NCBI GenBank assembly: GCA_030593885.1
Contig: JAUVGH010000010.1
Coordinates: 1 to 56,601 of the forward strand
Length of the DNA: 56,601 bases
Reading direction: 5' to 3'
DNA from: Methanomassiliicoccales archaeon
GTDB lineage: Archaea; Thermoplasmatota; Thermoplasmata; RBG-16-68-12; SOIM01
Positions within the stretch are counted from its first letter, which is position 1. Every line of letters begins with the position of its first letter. The notes under the pieces are model-generated. The model saw nothing but the letters and a program-made list of their open reading frames with translations, searched no databases and had not been told where the DNA came from. The position numbers and the translations under genes were made by a program. Below are positions 34,188 to 43,556 of this stretch, piece by piece.

Positions 34188-35177
34188 TTACTGCTGAGCT
34201 TTGAGCTTTCGGATCTCCTCGGTCAACAACGGGCATGCCTTGAAGAGATCTGCCACGATCCCGTAATCTGCAAGTTTGAATATAGGGGCTTCCGGGTCCT
34301 TGTTTATCGCCACGATCACTCTGGACGTCCTCATCCCCGCCAGATGCTGAATGGCTCCCGAGATGCCGGTGGCGACGTACAGCTTCGGGCTCACGACCTT
34401 CCCGGTCTGACCCACCTGGAACGAATGAGGCCTCCATCCCGCGTCAACAACAGAACGGGAGGCTCCCACGGCAGCGTTGAGCTCCTTTGCCAGGTCCTCC
34501 ACACACTTGAACCCTTCATCGCCCTTTGTGCCCCTGCCCCCCGAGACGATTATGTCGGCCTCCGTGAGCTCGATCATTCCTCCGGCGCCCTTTATTGTCT
34601 CGACGACACTCGTTCTGAGGTCTTCCGGTGCCACGTTCGGATCGATCTTGAACACCTGTCCCCCAGCAGGCGCTTCCGGCTCGACAGGTACCACCGCTTT
34701 TGGTCTGATGGATACGAACTGGAGTCCTTCGCCTTTCAACGCCACCTGAGCGTAGGTCTTCTCTCCATAGACAGGTCTTGTCGCAACCAGTCCACCGTTC
34801 TCCACCCTGAGATCGCTGCAGTTGGACGCCAGCGCGCCTTTGAGCTTGGCAGCCACTCTTGGAATGAGGTCCCTGCCTTGTGAGGATGCACCGCACAGAA
34901 CCAGCTTGGGCTGCTGGGCAGTTATGAGATTGGCGAGGGCCTTTGCGTACCCATCGGTCGTGTAACTTGCCAGCTGAGGAGAATCGAGAACGAAGACCTT
35001 ACCTGCCCAATTGGATAGCTCCTGACCGAGTGGTTCGATACCAGAACCCGCGATCACAGCAGAGAGCCCCGCTCCGAGAGCTGTTGAGATCTCCCTGCCC
35101 TTTGTTAGAATCTCATTGCTGATGACCTTCAACTTCCCATCCACCTGTTCACACAGAACCACTACTTCGCCAGCCAT
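34188..35177 (-). CDS. etfA: Electron transfer flavoprotein alpha subunit
   Basis: 329 residues. The N-terminal alpha domain ('LVLCGASSQGRDLIPRVAAK', 'LASNCSDLRVENGGLVATRP') is followed by the C-terminal FAD domain with IIVSGGRGTKGDEGF, 'AAVGASRSVVDAGWRPHSFQ', 'GQTGKVVSPKLYVATGISGA', IQHLAGM and 'VAINKDPEAPIFKLADYGIV'. With EtfB it forms a heterodimer carrying FAD. It lies 11 bases downstream of etfB and 31 bases upstream of the membrane Fe-S oxidoreductase, making a compact electron-transfer operon. Confidence 0.95.
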   Translation of the reverse strand: MAGEVVVLCEQVDGKLKVISNEILTKGREISTALGAGLSAVIAGSGIEPLGQELSNWAGKVFVLDSPQLASYTTDGYAKALANLITAQQPKLVLCGASSQGRDLIPRVAAKLKGALASNCSDLRVENGGLVATRPVYGEKTYAQVALKGEGLQFVSIRPKAVVPVEPEAPAGGQVFKIDPNVAPEDLRTSVVETIKGAGGMIELTEADIIVSGGRGTKGDEGFKCVEDLAKELNAAVGASRSVVDAGWRPHSFQVGQTGKVVSPKLYVATGISGAIQHLAGMRTSRVIVAINKDPEAPIFKLADYGIVADLFKACPLLTEEIRKLKAQQ

Positions 35178-35188
35178 TTCACACCCTC

Positions 35189-35983
35189 CTAGATCACCTT
35201 TGCCTCCTCATGAAGCAGTTTGACCAGCTCTTTCACGGCTACTGGCAAGTCTCCTTGGATTATCCGTCCGCCCTCTCTCTTGGACGGCATCGCCATGCTG
35301 GTGATCTCGAACTTCGAAGCCCCGGATCCGAACTCTGCGGGGTTCAATCCCAGGTCGGCCAGTGTCATCTTCTGTACTGGTTTTTGCTTTGCTTTCATTA
35401 TTCCCGGCAATGATGGATATCTCGGCTGGTTGAGGTCCTTCTCGGCTGTTATCACGGCCGGCAGAGACGTTTGGAGGACTTCAGTCGCCCCTTCGATCTC
35501 CCTGTTCACCTTTGCTGACGCTCCACCCTCTGCGATCTCCACCTTTGTTGCCGCCGTCACCTGGGGGATTCCGAGAAGCTCCGCGATCTGTGGGCCAACC
35601 TGTCCTGCGTTGTCGTCCACCGCGACCTTCCCGCAGAAGATGATGTCGTGGGGGACGGTCTTGATGGCCGCTGCCAGAACCCTGGCGGTCCCGAAGAAGT
35701 CCGTTCCTGCCAATTGTGGATCGGTAATGTGGATGCCCTTGTCGGCGCCCATGGCGAGACCGGTTCTGAGAGCCTCTTCCGCCCTGTCGGGGCCCATCGT
35801 TACAAGTGTGACCTCTCCCCCGAACTTCTCCTTTGTTTGCAGAGCCTCCTCGATTGCGTACTCGTCGAACGGGTTCAAAACGTATGTGATGTTCTCTTGA
35901 CTTATGCTCTTGCCTGTGGGGTCCAGTTTGATCGTCGCGGCCGTGTCAGGCACCTGTTTGACGCACACGATGATGTTCATCAT
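35189..35983 (-). CDS. etfB: Electron transfer flavoprotein beta subunit
   Basis: 264 residues: 'NIIVCVKQVPDTAATIKLDP' at the start, 'LNPFDEYAIEEALQTKEKFG', 'VTLVTMGPDRAEEALRTGLA', MGADKGIHI and the EtfB-type 'IFCGKVAVDDNAGQVGPQIA'. It carries the AMP or second flavin site of the dimer. The likely start is ATG 35983 (or the adjacent ATG at 35980), preceded by GTGAT; a TTG at 35986 also opens the frame. A TATA-like TTTTATATCC on the minus strand at 36011-36020 puts the transcript start within a few bases of the ATG. Confidence 0.94.
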   Translation of the reverse strand: MMNIIVCVKQVPDTAATIKLDPTGKSISQENITYVLNPFDEYAIEEALQTKEKFGGEVTLVTMGPDRAEEALRTGLAMGADKGIHITDPQLAGTDFFGTARVLAAAIKTVPHDIIFCGKVAVDDNAGQVGPQIAELLGIPQVTAATKVEIAEGGASAKVNREIEGATEVLQTSLPAVITAEKDLNQPRYPSLPGIMKAKQKPVQKMTLADLGLNPAEFGSGASKFEITSMAMPSKREGGRIIQGDLPVAVKELVKLLHEEAKVI

Positions 35984-36312
35984 CAATCACTTTGGCTTTG
36001 AATGTAATGCGGATATAAAACGGTATTGTGGCGCGGAGAAATCCGTTGGCCAGAGTTGAGAGTTCGTCGTGAATGAGATATGTGATTGACACAGTGTCTA
36101 TTGAGTAAGCAAGTCCCATTTGGGCGCGAAATCTAACCGTGATGATTGGTCGAAAACCTCGTCCTTGGAATTGGTGAAAATGAAGAAGTCACACTCATAA
36201 ACGGTGCTGATTTAGCTGGCCCAGCAAGTTATTTATATTTCCACATTCAATACTCTATATGACCAGACCTCTCTGGAGGAAGAGAGGTTCTTGAACTTTA
36301 GGAGGGGAGAAG
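35984..36312. other. Divergent intergenic region with a 5'-leader hairpin
   Basis: About 330 bases between etfB and the divergent surface protein. It holds the minus-strand TATA box of etfB (36011-36020), the plus-strand TATA box TTTATATT (36232-36239) and, just after the transcript start expected from the latter, a perfect 7-bp hairpin at 36267-36288 (ACCTCTC/GAGAGGT, 8-base loop). The surface gene has its own AGGAGGGG site. The rest shows no gene. Confidence 0.5.
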
Positions 36313-38088
36313 ATGTTAGGGAGCCTCAACAAGATCATTCTGTCATTGTTGGTATCCACCATGCTCTCAGTGATGGCTCTTCCTCAGATACAGACTCCCG
36401 AGCCTCTGGACGGGAGCGGATGGCGCATCGAAGTCGTTCGCCCCGACGATGATGAATGGGGCGGTGCGTCCATCGCGATTGACAGAAATGGCTATCCTCA
36501 CATCAGCTTCAGTCAGGACGATGCATTCGACCTCTTATACGGGCGATGGACGGGAACCTCTTGGAAGATCGAGGTCGTCGACTCCGTCGGTCAACTTGGT
36601 TCTCCCAGTTCACTGGCTTTGGACAGTAACGACCGTCCGCGAATAGGCTATTTTTCCCGCACCGACCAGAGTATCAAGTATGCACAATGGACCGGAAGTT
36701 CTTGGATCAACGAAACCGTGGACTCTTCTGAACCACCTATTTCGCCCGGCTCTCAGTTGTCCCTCGCTCTCGACAGCCGCGATTACCCCCACATAAGCTA
36801 TGAATATGGGTCTCATCGAGGTGTGAAGTACGCGAGGTGGAACGGGTCATCATGGAACTACGAACTCGTAGACCAATCTGTTCATGTTGGCGACGACACT
36901 TCCATAGCCGTTGACAGTGGCGACAATCCGCACATACTCTATTACGATGGAGACAACTATGATGTTAGATATGCGAGGTGGAACGGTTCCGCATGGATCA
37001 GCCAGATCGTGGATCGCTCTGGCTATATCAATACCCCACGTTCTCTGGCTCTCGATGCTAATGACAATCCTCATGTCAGCTACCGGGACATCATCAATCG
37101 CGACCTGAAATACGCGAGGTGGGATGGAAACACGTGGATCAACGAGACCGTTGACACAGCTGACAATGTTGGCTGGACGACATCCATAGCTCTTGACAGC
37201 AGTGACTTCCCCCACATAGCCTACGCCGATTTCACCAGCTTCGACATCAAGTACGCCAGATGGAACGTCACTGCGTGGGTCATTGAGACAGTGGACACAT
37301 CGGGAGTGCTTGGCATTGCTGTGTCATTGGCTCTGGACAGCAACGACCAGCCGCACATAGCTTATCTGAATGATACCGGTTCGAATATTATGTACGCCAC
37401 CAAGGCCGATCTCCAGCCTCCACCCATCTTGTCCTATTCCCCCTCTCACATAGACTTCGGAGATCTGTATCCGGGCGTCCAAGACACCAAGTCCTTCGAG
37501 ATATGGAACTCAGGAGAAGGGACCTTGCAGTACAGCTTCCTTGAGAACATCCCCTGGATAGCGGTCGTCAGCCCATCGCACGGATCGAGCGACGGTGAGC
37601 ACGACATCATAAGCGTGTCGATCGACACCACAGGTCTGTCCAGCGGACAATATGCGGGAGATGTCCTAATATCCTCCAATGGGGGTGAGGGCAACGTCAG
37701 CGTATCCGCGCGTGTGGTTGAGACTCGTTCTCTCACGCTGGACATCGACCCGGACACCCTCAACCTCAAGTCCAAAGGCAGATGGATCACAGCATACCTC
37801 ACAACTGACGGTGCGAACGCAGACGAAATCGACGCTTCATCACTGCTCCTGAATGATGTCCTTTCACCTGAACGGTGGGAAGTGCAGAATAACATAACTC
37901 TAATGGCCAAGTTCAATCGTGCAGCAGTTCAAGCCATCCTACCGATTTCGGAGGCTGTGGATATCAAGATCACCGGTCAATGGATGGACGGAGAGACTTT
38001 CGAACTGCATGACATCATTAGAGTAATTCTGCCTGGCAGGGTTCCCCTGACACCAAAAAGCACCCTTTCTGACTTAGAATTCAGATAA
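36313..38088 (+). CDS. Secreted repeat (propeller-like) protein with ASH-type and C-terminal beta domains
   Basis: 591 residues. A signal peptide (1-26) is followed by about seven copies of a 47-50-residue unit, '...SLALDSNDRPRIGY', 'IKYAQWTGSSWINETVD' (residues about 32-360), forming a likely beta-propeller. Next comes an ASH/BACON-like domain ('IDFGDLYPGVQDTKSFEIWN', about 375-465), then a C-terminal domain with 'LTLDIDPDTLNLKSKGRWIT', seen in other archaeal exoproteins. There is no C-terminal membrane helix, so it is secreted or held by others. The start is ATG 36313 behind AGGAGGGG. The stop is followed by a decayed coding remnant. Confidence 0.75.
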   Translation: MLGSLNKIILSLLVSTMLSVMALPQIQTPEPLDGSGWRIEVVRPDDDEWGGASIAIDRNGYPHISFSQDDAFDLLYGRWTGTSWKIEVVDSVGQLGSPSSLALDSNDRPRIGYFSRTDQSIKYAQWTGSSWINETVDSSEPPISPGSQLSLALDSRDYPHISYEYGSHRGVKYARWNGSSWNYELVDQSVHVGDDTSIAVDSGDNPHILYYDGDNYDVRYARWNGSAWISQIVDRSGYINTPRSLALDANDNPHVSYRDIINRDLKYARWDGNTWINETVDTADNVGWTTSIALDSSDFPHIAYADFTSFDIKYARWNVTAWVIETVDTSGVLGIAVSLALDSNDQPHIAYLNDTGSNIMYATKADLQPPPILSYSPSHIDFGDLYPGVQDTKSFEIWNSGEGTLQYSFLENIPWIAVVSPSHGSSDGEHDIISVSIDTTGLSSGQYAGDVLISSNGGEGNVSVSARVVETRSLTLDIDPDTLNLKSKGRWITAYLTTDGANADEIDASSLLLNDVLSPERWEVQNNITLMAKFNRAAVQAILPISEAVDIKITGQWMDGETFELHDIIRVILPGRVPLTPKSTLSDLEFR

Positions 38089-38111
38089 TATTTCGAAGGC
38101 ACCTCCGATGA

Positions 38112-38318
38112 AGCGAGGCACTTCCAATTGGATGCCCTCTACTCTGTCACCTGTCGGGAAAGATTCATGGACCAGCAGCCTCAGAGAACTTCCCCCGGAA
38201 AAGGATTGAAGGCTTCGATGCCATATCTTCCCCGTATTTCCTAAAATCGCTCCAAGATTCTGACTTCCTTCAGGCAGGCCACGGTTACTGGATTGAAGTC
38301 TCCCAAAACTCCACCTAG
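38112..38318 (+). pseudogene. Remnant of a surface-protein C-terminal domain
   Basis: A frame with no start codon, open for 68 codons from a stop at 38109-38111 to TAG at 38316. It reads ...'IEGFDAISSPYFLKSLQDSD' then 'FLQAGHGYWIEVSQNST'. The last part matches the 'L..G.GYWI' closing motif of beta domains in archaeal surface proteins; similar modules end the protein encoded opposite at 38333. The stop before it and the lack of a start suggest decay or a frameshifted tail of the 591-residue gene. Confidence 0.4.
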
Positions 38319-38332
38319 ACCATTACGAACAA

Positions 38333-41300
38333 CTAGTATCCGACGTAGACGTACCTCGACGGTTGACCTTCCACAGATATCTGATACGCTTCTCCCTGCT
38401 CAATGAACGGATCGTATATCCCCGCAGGCATTTCGGTCGCATGGAATTTCCACACGCCCACGACAATATAGGCCATCCCCGTAACGGACATCATTATCTC
38501 ACAGTAGAAGTCCAGCGTCCAGACAGCAATAGGTTCCAAAGGAAGCCCCATCGCGTTATGCCCGGCCTGATACTCCACTGAGATTACTCCTATGCTGAAG
38601 GTACTGCCTCCCTCGTTCCCGCCGGCTGTCAGGGGGATCACCATGTAGTACCATTCCGAGGCCAGGGACATCACGCCAACGTCTATCCAGTCTGTTGCAT
38701 TGGGACCCAGCGTGATGATGGGCGTGAGGGCCATCTGGTGGAAGTCCATTCTGCCTTCCGACCTGTAGACCACGTAGCCAGTGCTCCCGATTGCAGCTCT
38801 CCAGTACAGCTTGACGTTGTTCTGGATTACCGTTGCCGTCAGTCCTCTTCTGAAGTTGAGGCTCTCCCCCACTCCCTCATGGTATTTGATCATGGAAGCC
38901 GGACTCCCCACGAATGTGAAGTTCGAAGGCGCCGAAAGGAAGATCTGGAATCCTTCCCTCATACCAAGCATGCCAGATCGAACGACGGGACCTCCCCTGA
39001 TGTGCCTGATCCAAGTGTCGCTGGCGTCCATCCAATCTATGTGCTCCGCGTTCGGTATGGAACTGGCATACCATCCAATGTCGTGTTTCACGATCGGTTC
39101 CAGGGGCAGGGAAAAGGCGTTCAAGCCCGGTTCGAAACCTCTGGTCCACTTCCCGACCGTGTTGCTGGTGATGCTCTTGATGCCCAGGTTGTTGACGGCT
39201 CTCACCGAGTAGTAGTATTCCCTGGGGTTGGGATTTGCGGCACCTAGATCCGTCCAGTCCGTTCGCTGAGGATTCACATCACCTAAGGTGCTGTAGAAAG
39301 ACTGGGAGAAATCGAACCCTCTCTGGTCGGGAGACCTGTAGATCAGGTAATTACTGATGTTCGGTCCTGGTATCGTCCACGACAGACGCACATCGTTCTG
39401 GTCCGCATCGATGCCTAAGATGGGAGGATCCACCGGCTCCGGGACCAAGACGTTCACCAGGACATCAGGAAAAAAGACCGTCGCGCTCGAATTGTCCCAC
39501 TTGGTGTAGTTGACCCTGGCATCGGGATGGATGCCCACGAGGACCAAACCCTCTTTCGATGATGTCACCATGTATTGCACATTCCAGGACTGGTTGATCA
39601 GTATCACATCAACATCCCAATCGAGTATGGTGCTGCCGTCGGGGTTCACGGTGACCACATCTGGCGGTAGGGGATTCGCACTCTCATCCTGGAAGGACCC
39701 CGGAACGTAGTGGATGTATGGCGGCAGCGCGTCCCTTATCATCGGGTTCATTCCTGTTGGGGCCTCCACCTTCCTTCCAGCCACGTTCATGACCTGCCTG
39801 AAGATCTTGATGTAGATGTCGTTCAATGCGTCAGCGGTCGGGGCCGGAAGGTATTCTCCTCCCGTCAAGCTAGCTATCTGGCTCAGCAGTGCACCGTCGG
39901 TGTTGTTGCCAAGGCCGATGGTGAAGATGATTATCCCGTTGTCCGCTGCTCTCTGGGCCTCTTGAAGCGCCGCGGCGTTGTTGGCTCTCCCATCGGTTAT
40001 CAGGATCTGGATGTGAAGGTGGTCCGGGTCTCCATATGATATAAGCTCGTCATTTGCCACCGAGATGCCTGCACCAATGTTCGTCCCTCCCCCCGAACCT
40101 GGGAACGAGTCTATGTCGGCCTTGACCTGAGCGTAGTCGGAGGTAAGATGGTGCCCGTTCACCAGCAACGCGGTACTTGTGAACCTCACGGTCGCCGCCC
40201 TGTCAGGCAGTATCATCATGTCCACGTAGTTCTTGGCAGCAACCAATCGCTGGTAGCTCGGGTCGTTGCCGCTCATGCTTCCGGAGTTGTCGATCACAAA
40301 GACGGTGTCCTGCGGCATCCCAGATACCAGAGGAATGCCTCTCCCGGTTACGTTGAGCTTGATGGTAGTCTCCTGAGGAAGCAGGGGCGAATTCTCGATC
40401 CAGATCGTGTCCGGATCTGCCGTTTTGTTCAGGACCAGGAATGGAGGGACCACCGCAGTCGTTCTGAGAACGACCCTGCCCTTCACATTAGCGTTCAAAG
40501 AAGATACGGCATAAGCACGAACTACCTCTACAGTTCCCGTTCCTGGGTCCGGCGGTATGTGAACATGGACCTTGAGTTGGAACACGTCTCCCCACAACAT
40601 GGCGTCGCTGTCTGGAACGCCGTCGCTGTCATGGTCGACGATCGGGTTGCCCAAACCGTCAAGAAGATCGACCTGCCAGCCCAAGGTTGTCGTGTAAGTG
40701 ATATCAAAGACGTCAGCGCTGCTCCCAGAGTAGTTGAGAGTGACGTTATATTCGACTATCTGACCAACACTCCCCCACTTCGATTCATCCTGCCACATCC
40801 TCGCCGTTTCCGGTGTGAGAGTGGAATCGAAAGACCATCCGGCCGCGGTCGAGGACACATCGTCGAAACCATCGTATCCCCATAAGACCTGGTCCTGCAC
40901 TCTTGCCACGGACCTGTCCTGTGTATGTGCCGATGACCATCCCACCATGTCCACCAGCCTTCCCAAGTCGTCGTAAAGGTAGACGTTGTCTCCACTCACC
41001 GTTCCATCGTCCATGCCGAAATCCGTCGGGAAATCCTCACCTCTCAGGACGAAGTGATTCTTGTCAACATCCATATCCACGGCCGTCATGATCAACTCCG
41101 AATCGACCACCAGCTTCCATCCGTTGGTGTTGATTGTTCCGCCGCCCTTGTAGTAGAGCTCTATGAACCTGTCATTGAGAGAATTGGCGTTGAAGTGCAC
41201 TTCCTTCAGAACGACCTGAGGTCCGGGATGCAGTCCCATGCGGTCGTTCTGCACGCCGAAGGTCGGGGTCGGATCCCTCACCCATTCGCTCTGATAGGCC

Positions 41301-43420
41301 GCACCGTCCCAATATCGGGAGACGCTCTCATCCTTCAAGGGGTCCGGTACAGGGCCCATTTGCCCGAACGAGACCGAGTCCAGTTCGTAGCCCGATGAAT
41401 AATGTAAGCTGACCGTCCCTCCTTCTTCGCTCGCGAAACCCTCTCCAGGGCCAACCGTGTAGAATGAATACTCTCCGGGGGAGAAGGTCGTCTTGCTCCA
41501 GGTCCCCGTTGTCCACTTAGCGACCCCATCCGGAGAGAGGTATATCTCTGAAGACATGAGCAGGAAGTCCCCGTAGTTGAATATCTCTATCTTCTCGCTT
41601 CCGACGGTGTCAAGGTCCTGTATCTCAGTGATGAACAAGTCCAAGTCAAGGGACGGTATCGTTCCGAAGGTCCAGCCGGCCTGTATCGAGGACGCATCGT
41701 CGAAGCCGTCGTAGTCCCATTTTGTGGTATCGGCCACTCTCGTCATGGATTCGCCCTTGTTGTGTGCGGACGACCAACCGACCATGTCCACAAGCCTGTC
41801 CAGCGGGTCGTACAGGTAGACGTTGTCGCCGTTCACCGTTCCGTCGTCCATGTCAAAACCCGATGGAAAACCCATTCCCCTGAGAACCAGCAACCTCTTG
41901 TTCGTGTCCAAGGTCACAGCCGGCAGGACGTACTCTGAATCCACGACCAGCTTCCATCCGTTGGTGCTGATCGATGCTGTTCCGGGATAGAACAGCTCTA
42001 TGAACCTCTCATTGGGTATGTTGGCGTTGAAATACACCTCATTCAAGACGATAGGGGGAGGCTCCAGCCTTCCGGCGCAATCATTCTGTGATCCGAACGT
42101 GGGCGTTTGGTCCCTTACCCATGAATCCGTGTATCCCGTTCCGTTCCAATACCTGCAGACGCTCTCATCTGTCAGTGGGTCCGGTGCCCTTCCCGCTTGC
42201 CCGAACGAGACCGAGTCAAACTCTATGCCCGTGGAATAGTGCAGCGAGACTGCACCGCCCTCAGAGTTCTGGAACGACTCCCCAGGTCCCAGAGAATATA
42301 CCGAATAATCTCCTGGCGAGATCGTCGTCTGGCTCCAGGTCCCTGACCCCCATTGAGTTATACCATCCGGAGTCAGATAGATTTCTGAGTCAGAGACCGT
42401 TCGCAGCCCATGGTTCATCATCTCGACCTTGCCGTTGCCCACCGAACCCGTGTCCTGAACCTCGGTTATCGACAATTTGGTGGTCCTATCGATCAGGAAG
42501 TTCTTGGCATCGATGACTCCAGCCAAGGGGTAGTTGCCTCCAAAGGCGATGACGAGCGGCAAAGAGACGCTGGACCCCATCGGCAGTGTCCCAACCTCCC
42601 ATCCGACCATGCAAGTTATCTCCTCTGGCACTGCGACCACCTGGTTGGTCATCAGAGAGGCGTAGAGCGACTTGTCAGAAGTTGGATCCACCGCACCCTG
42701 TTTTCCGGCCGCGCCTCCGTAGTAGTGGTTCAGGGGCAAATTGGGCTCGGCCGAGGCAAGACCCATCAAAGTGGTTCCTGTGGTGACATCCAGTATAGAG
42801 TAAGTTGCAAGACCGGCGTCCCAGTAGTCAATGTCATCTCCCGGAGTGTCGGCGATCCTCAGCCGGAAGTTCATCCCGACCCTCAGATCGAGGATGTCCT
42901 GCCCGTAGATGTTCTCTATTTCCCACATGATTATTGCCCAATCCTGGTCCTGCTCAGTGTAAGCCCTCTGATAGATCTTGAGATCGTTGGAGACCCTGGT
43001 CACTCCTGTCTGCCTGAATGAGGCGTACGTCTCCTGGACGGCGCCGTTCTCAATGTAGATGTTGGGCTCGTCAATGGTAAAATCTCCCGTTCCAGAACCG
43101 TACCCGTTCGCGACCTCCGTGCTTCCTCCCCCCGAAGGATAGGCGCTGTGGTAGATGGTCAGGAAGCTCTTGTAGACGAAGTGGCTCTGGGTCACCCAGT
43201 TCCAAGCGATGTCGTTGGTGATGACGCCAAAGTCGTTCACACTGAAGTCCACGTTACCCACGCTCAAAGCAAGCCCTGCAGCTTGCGCCGTCGGCAGAAA
43301 AAGGGACCCCGACAGGGTCGTCATCGTGGCCAGGATGATAACTATCGATATTGAGATGGCTTTTGAGGCTTGATCACTTTGATTATATGCTCTTCTGGAT
43401 TCTCCCTCCTCTATGCCCAT
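38333..43420 (-). CDS. Giant surface protein with duplicated lamin-tail modules, VWA and FnIII-like domains
   Basis: 1695 residues. Residues about 20-47 are a signal helix ending PTAQA. Residues about 50-310 are beta-rich. Next is a tandem pair of units of about 277 residues (about 316-592 and 593-869), each with lamin-tail-like strands ('VVLNEVYFNANIPNERFIEL' and 'VVLKEVHFNANSLNDRFIEL'). A VWA domain spans about 1030-1215 with the full MIDAS motif DNSGSMS and 'IQILITDGRAN', then 'FTIGLGNNTDGALLSQIASL'. FnIII-like and two 'LNAFSLPLEP'/'HNAMGLPLEP' beta modules close it; no membrane anchor is seen at the end. The inferred role is adhesion or matrix binding. A TATA-like TTCTTATATC lies near 43509-43518. 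Confidence 0.8.
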   Translation of the reverse strand: MGIEEGESRRAYNQSDQASKAISISIVIILATMTTLSGSLFLPTAQAAGLALSVGNVDFSVNDFGVITNDIAWNWVTQSHFVYKSFLTIYHSAYPSGGGSTEVANGYGSGTGDFTIDEPNIYIENGAVQETYASFRQTGVTRVSNDLKIYQRAYTEQDQDWAIIMWEIENIYGQDILDLRVGMNFRLRIADTPGDDIDYWDAGLATYSILDVTTGTTLMGLASAEPNLPLNHYYGGAAGKQGAVDPTSDKSLYASLMTNQVVAVPEEITCMVGWEVGTLPMGSSVSLPLVIAFGGNYPLAGVIDAKNFLIDRTTKLSITEVQDTGSVGNGKVEMMNHGLRTVSDSEIYLTPDGITQWGSGTWSQTTISPGDYSVYSLGPGESFQNSEGGAVSLHYSTGIEFDSVSFGQAGRAPDPLTDESVCRYWNGTGYTDSWVRDQTPTFGSQNDCAGRLEPPPIVLNEVYFNANIPNERFIELFYPGTASISTNGWKLVVDSEYVLPAVTLDTNKRLLVLRGMGFPSGFDMDDGTVNGDNVYLYDPLDRLVDMVGWSSAHNKGESMTRVADTTKWDYDGFDDASSIQAGWTFGTIPSLDLDLFITEIQDLDTVGSEKIEIFNYGDFLLMSSEIYLSPDGVAKWTTGTWSKTTFSPGEYSFYTVGPGEGFASEEGGTVSLHYSSGYELDSVSFGQMGPVPDPLKDESVSRYWDGAAYQSEWVRDPTPTFGVQNDRMGLHPGPQVVLKEVHFNANSLNDRFIELYYKGGGTINTNGWKLVVDSELIMTAVDMDVDKNHFVLRGEDFPTDFGMDDGTVSGDNVYLYDDLGRLVDMVGWSSAHTQDRSVARVQDQVLWGYDGFDDVSSTAAGWSFDSTLTPETARMWQDESKWGSVGQIVEYNVTLNYSGSSADVFDITYTTTLGWQVDLLDGLGNPIVDHDSDGVPDSDAMLWGDVFQLKVHVHIPPDPGTGTVEVVRAYAVSSLNANVKGRVVLRTTAVVPPFLVLNKTADPDTIWIENSPLLPQETTIKLNVTGRGIPLVSGMPQDTVFVIDNSGSMSGNDPSYQRLVAAKNYVDMMILPDRAATVRFTSTALLVNGHHLTSDYAQVKADIDSFPGSGGGTNIGAGISVANDELISYGDPDHLHIQILITDGRANNAAALQEAQRAADNGIIIFTIGLGNNTDGALLSQIASLTGGEYLPAPTADALNDIYIKIFRQVMNVAGRKVEAPTGMNPMIRDALPPYIHYVPGSFQDESANPLPPDVVTVNPDGSTILDWDVDVILINQSWNVQYMVTSSKEGLVLVGIHPDARVNYTKWDNSSATVFFPDVLVNVLVPEPVDPPILGIDADQNDVRLSWTIPGPNISNYLIYRSPDQRGFDFSQSFYSTLGDVNPQRTDWTDLGAANPNPREYYYSVRAVNNLGIKSITSNTVGKWTRGFEPGLNAFSLPLEPIVKHDIGWYASSIPNAEHIDWMDASDTWIRHIRGGPVVRSGMLGMREGFQIFLSAPSNFTFVGSPASMIKYHEGVGESLNFRRGLTATVIQNNVKLYWRAAIGSTGYVVYRSEGRMDFHQMALTPIITLGPNATDWIDVGVMSLASEWYYMVIPLTAGGNEGGSTFSIGVISVEYQAGHNAMGLPLEPIAVWTLDFYCEIMMSVTGMAYIVVGVWKFHATEMPAGIYDPFIEQGEAYQISVEGQPSRYVYVGY
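40811..42470 (-). repeat. Tandem duplication of about 830 bp inside the giant surface gene
   Basis: Two head-to-tail units, roughly 42470-41641 and 41640-40811. They code for matching modules: 'LSITEVQDTGSVGNGKVEMM' against 'LFITEIQDLDTVGSEKIEIF', and 'GDNVYLYDPLDRLVDMVGWS' against 'GDNVYLYDDLGRLVDMVGWS'. The boundaries are approximate. Confidence 0.75.
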
Positions 43421-43556
43421 TGAGTGTCCTCCGCATACACGAACCTCGCTTTGTTTCTCTTAGGAGCGAGGGCCAGTCCTAAGCCACCAGAGAATCTATC
43501 TTTTTGCAGATATAAGAATGTTGTGCTAACTCATAGCACGGTTGCTGGATACTCTC

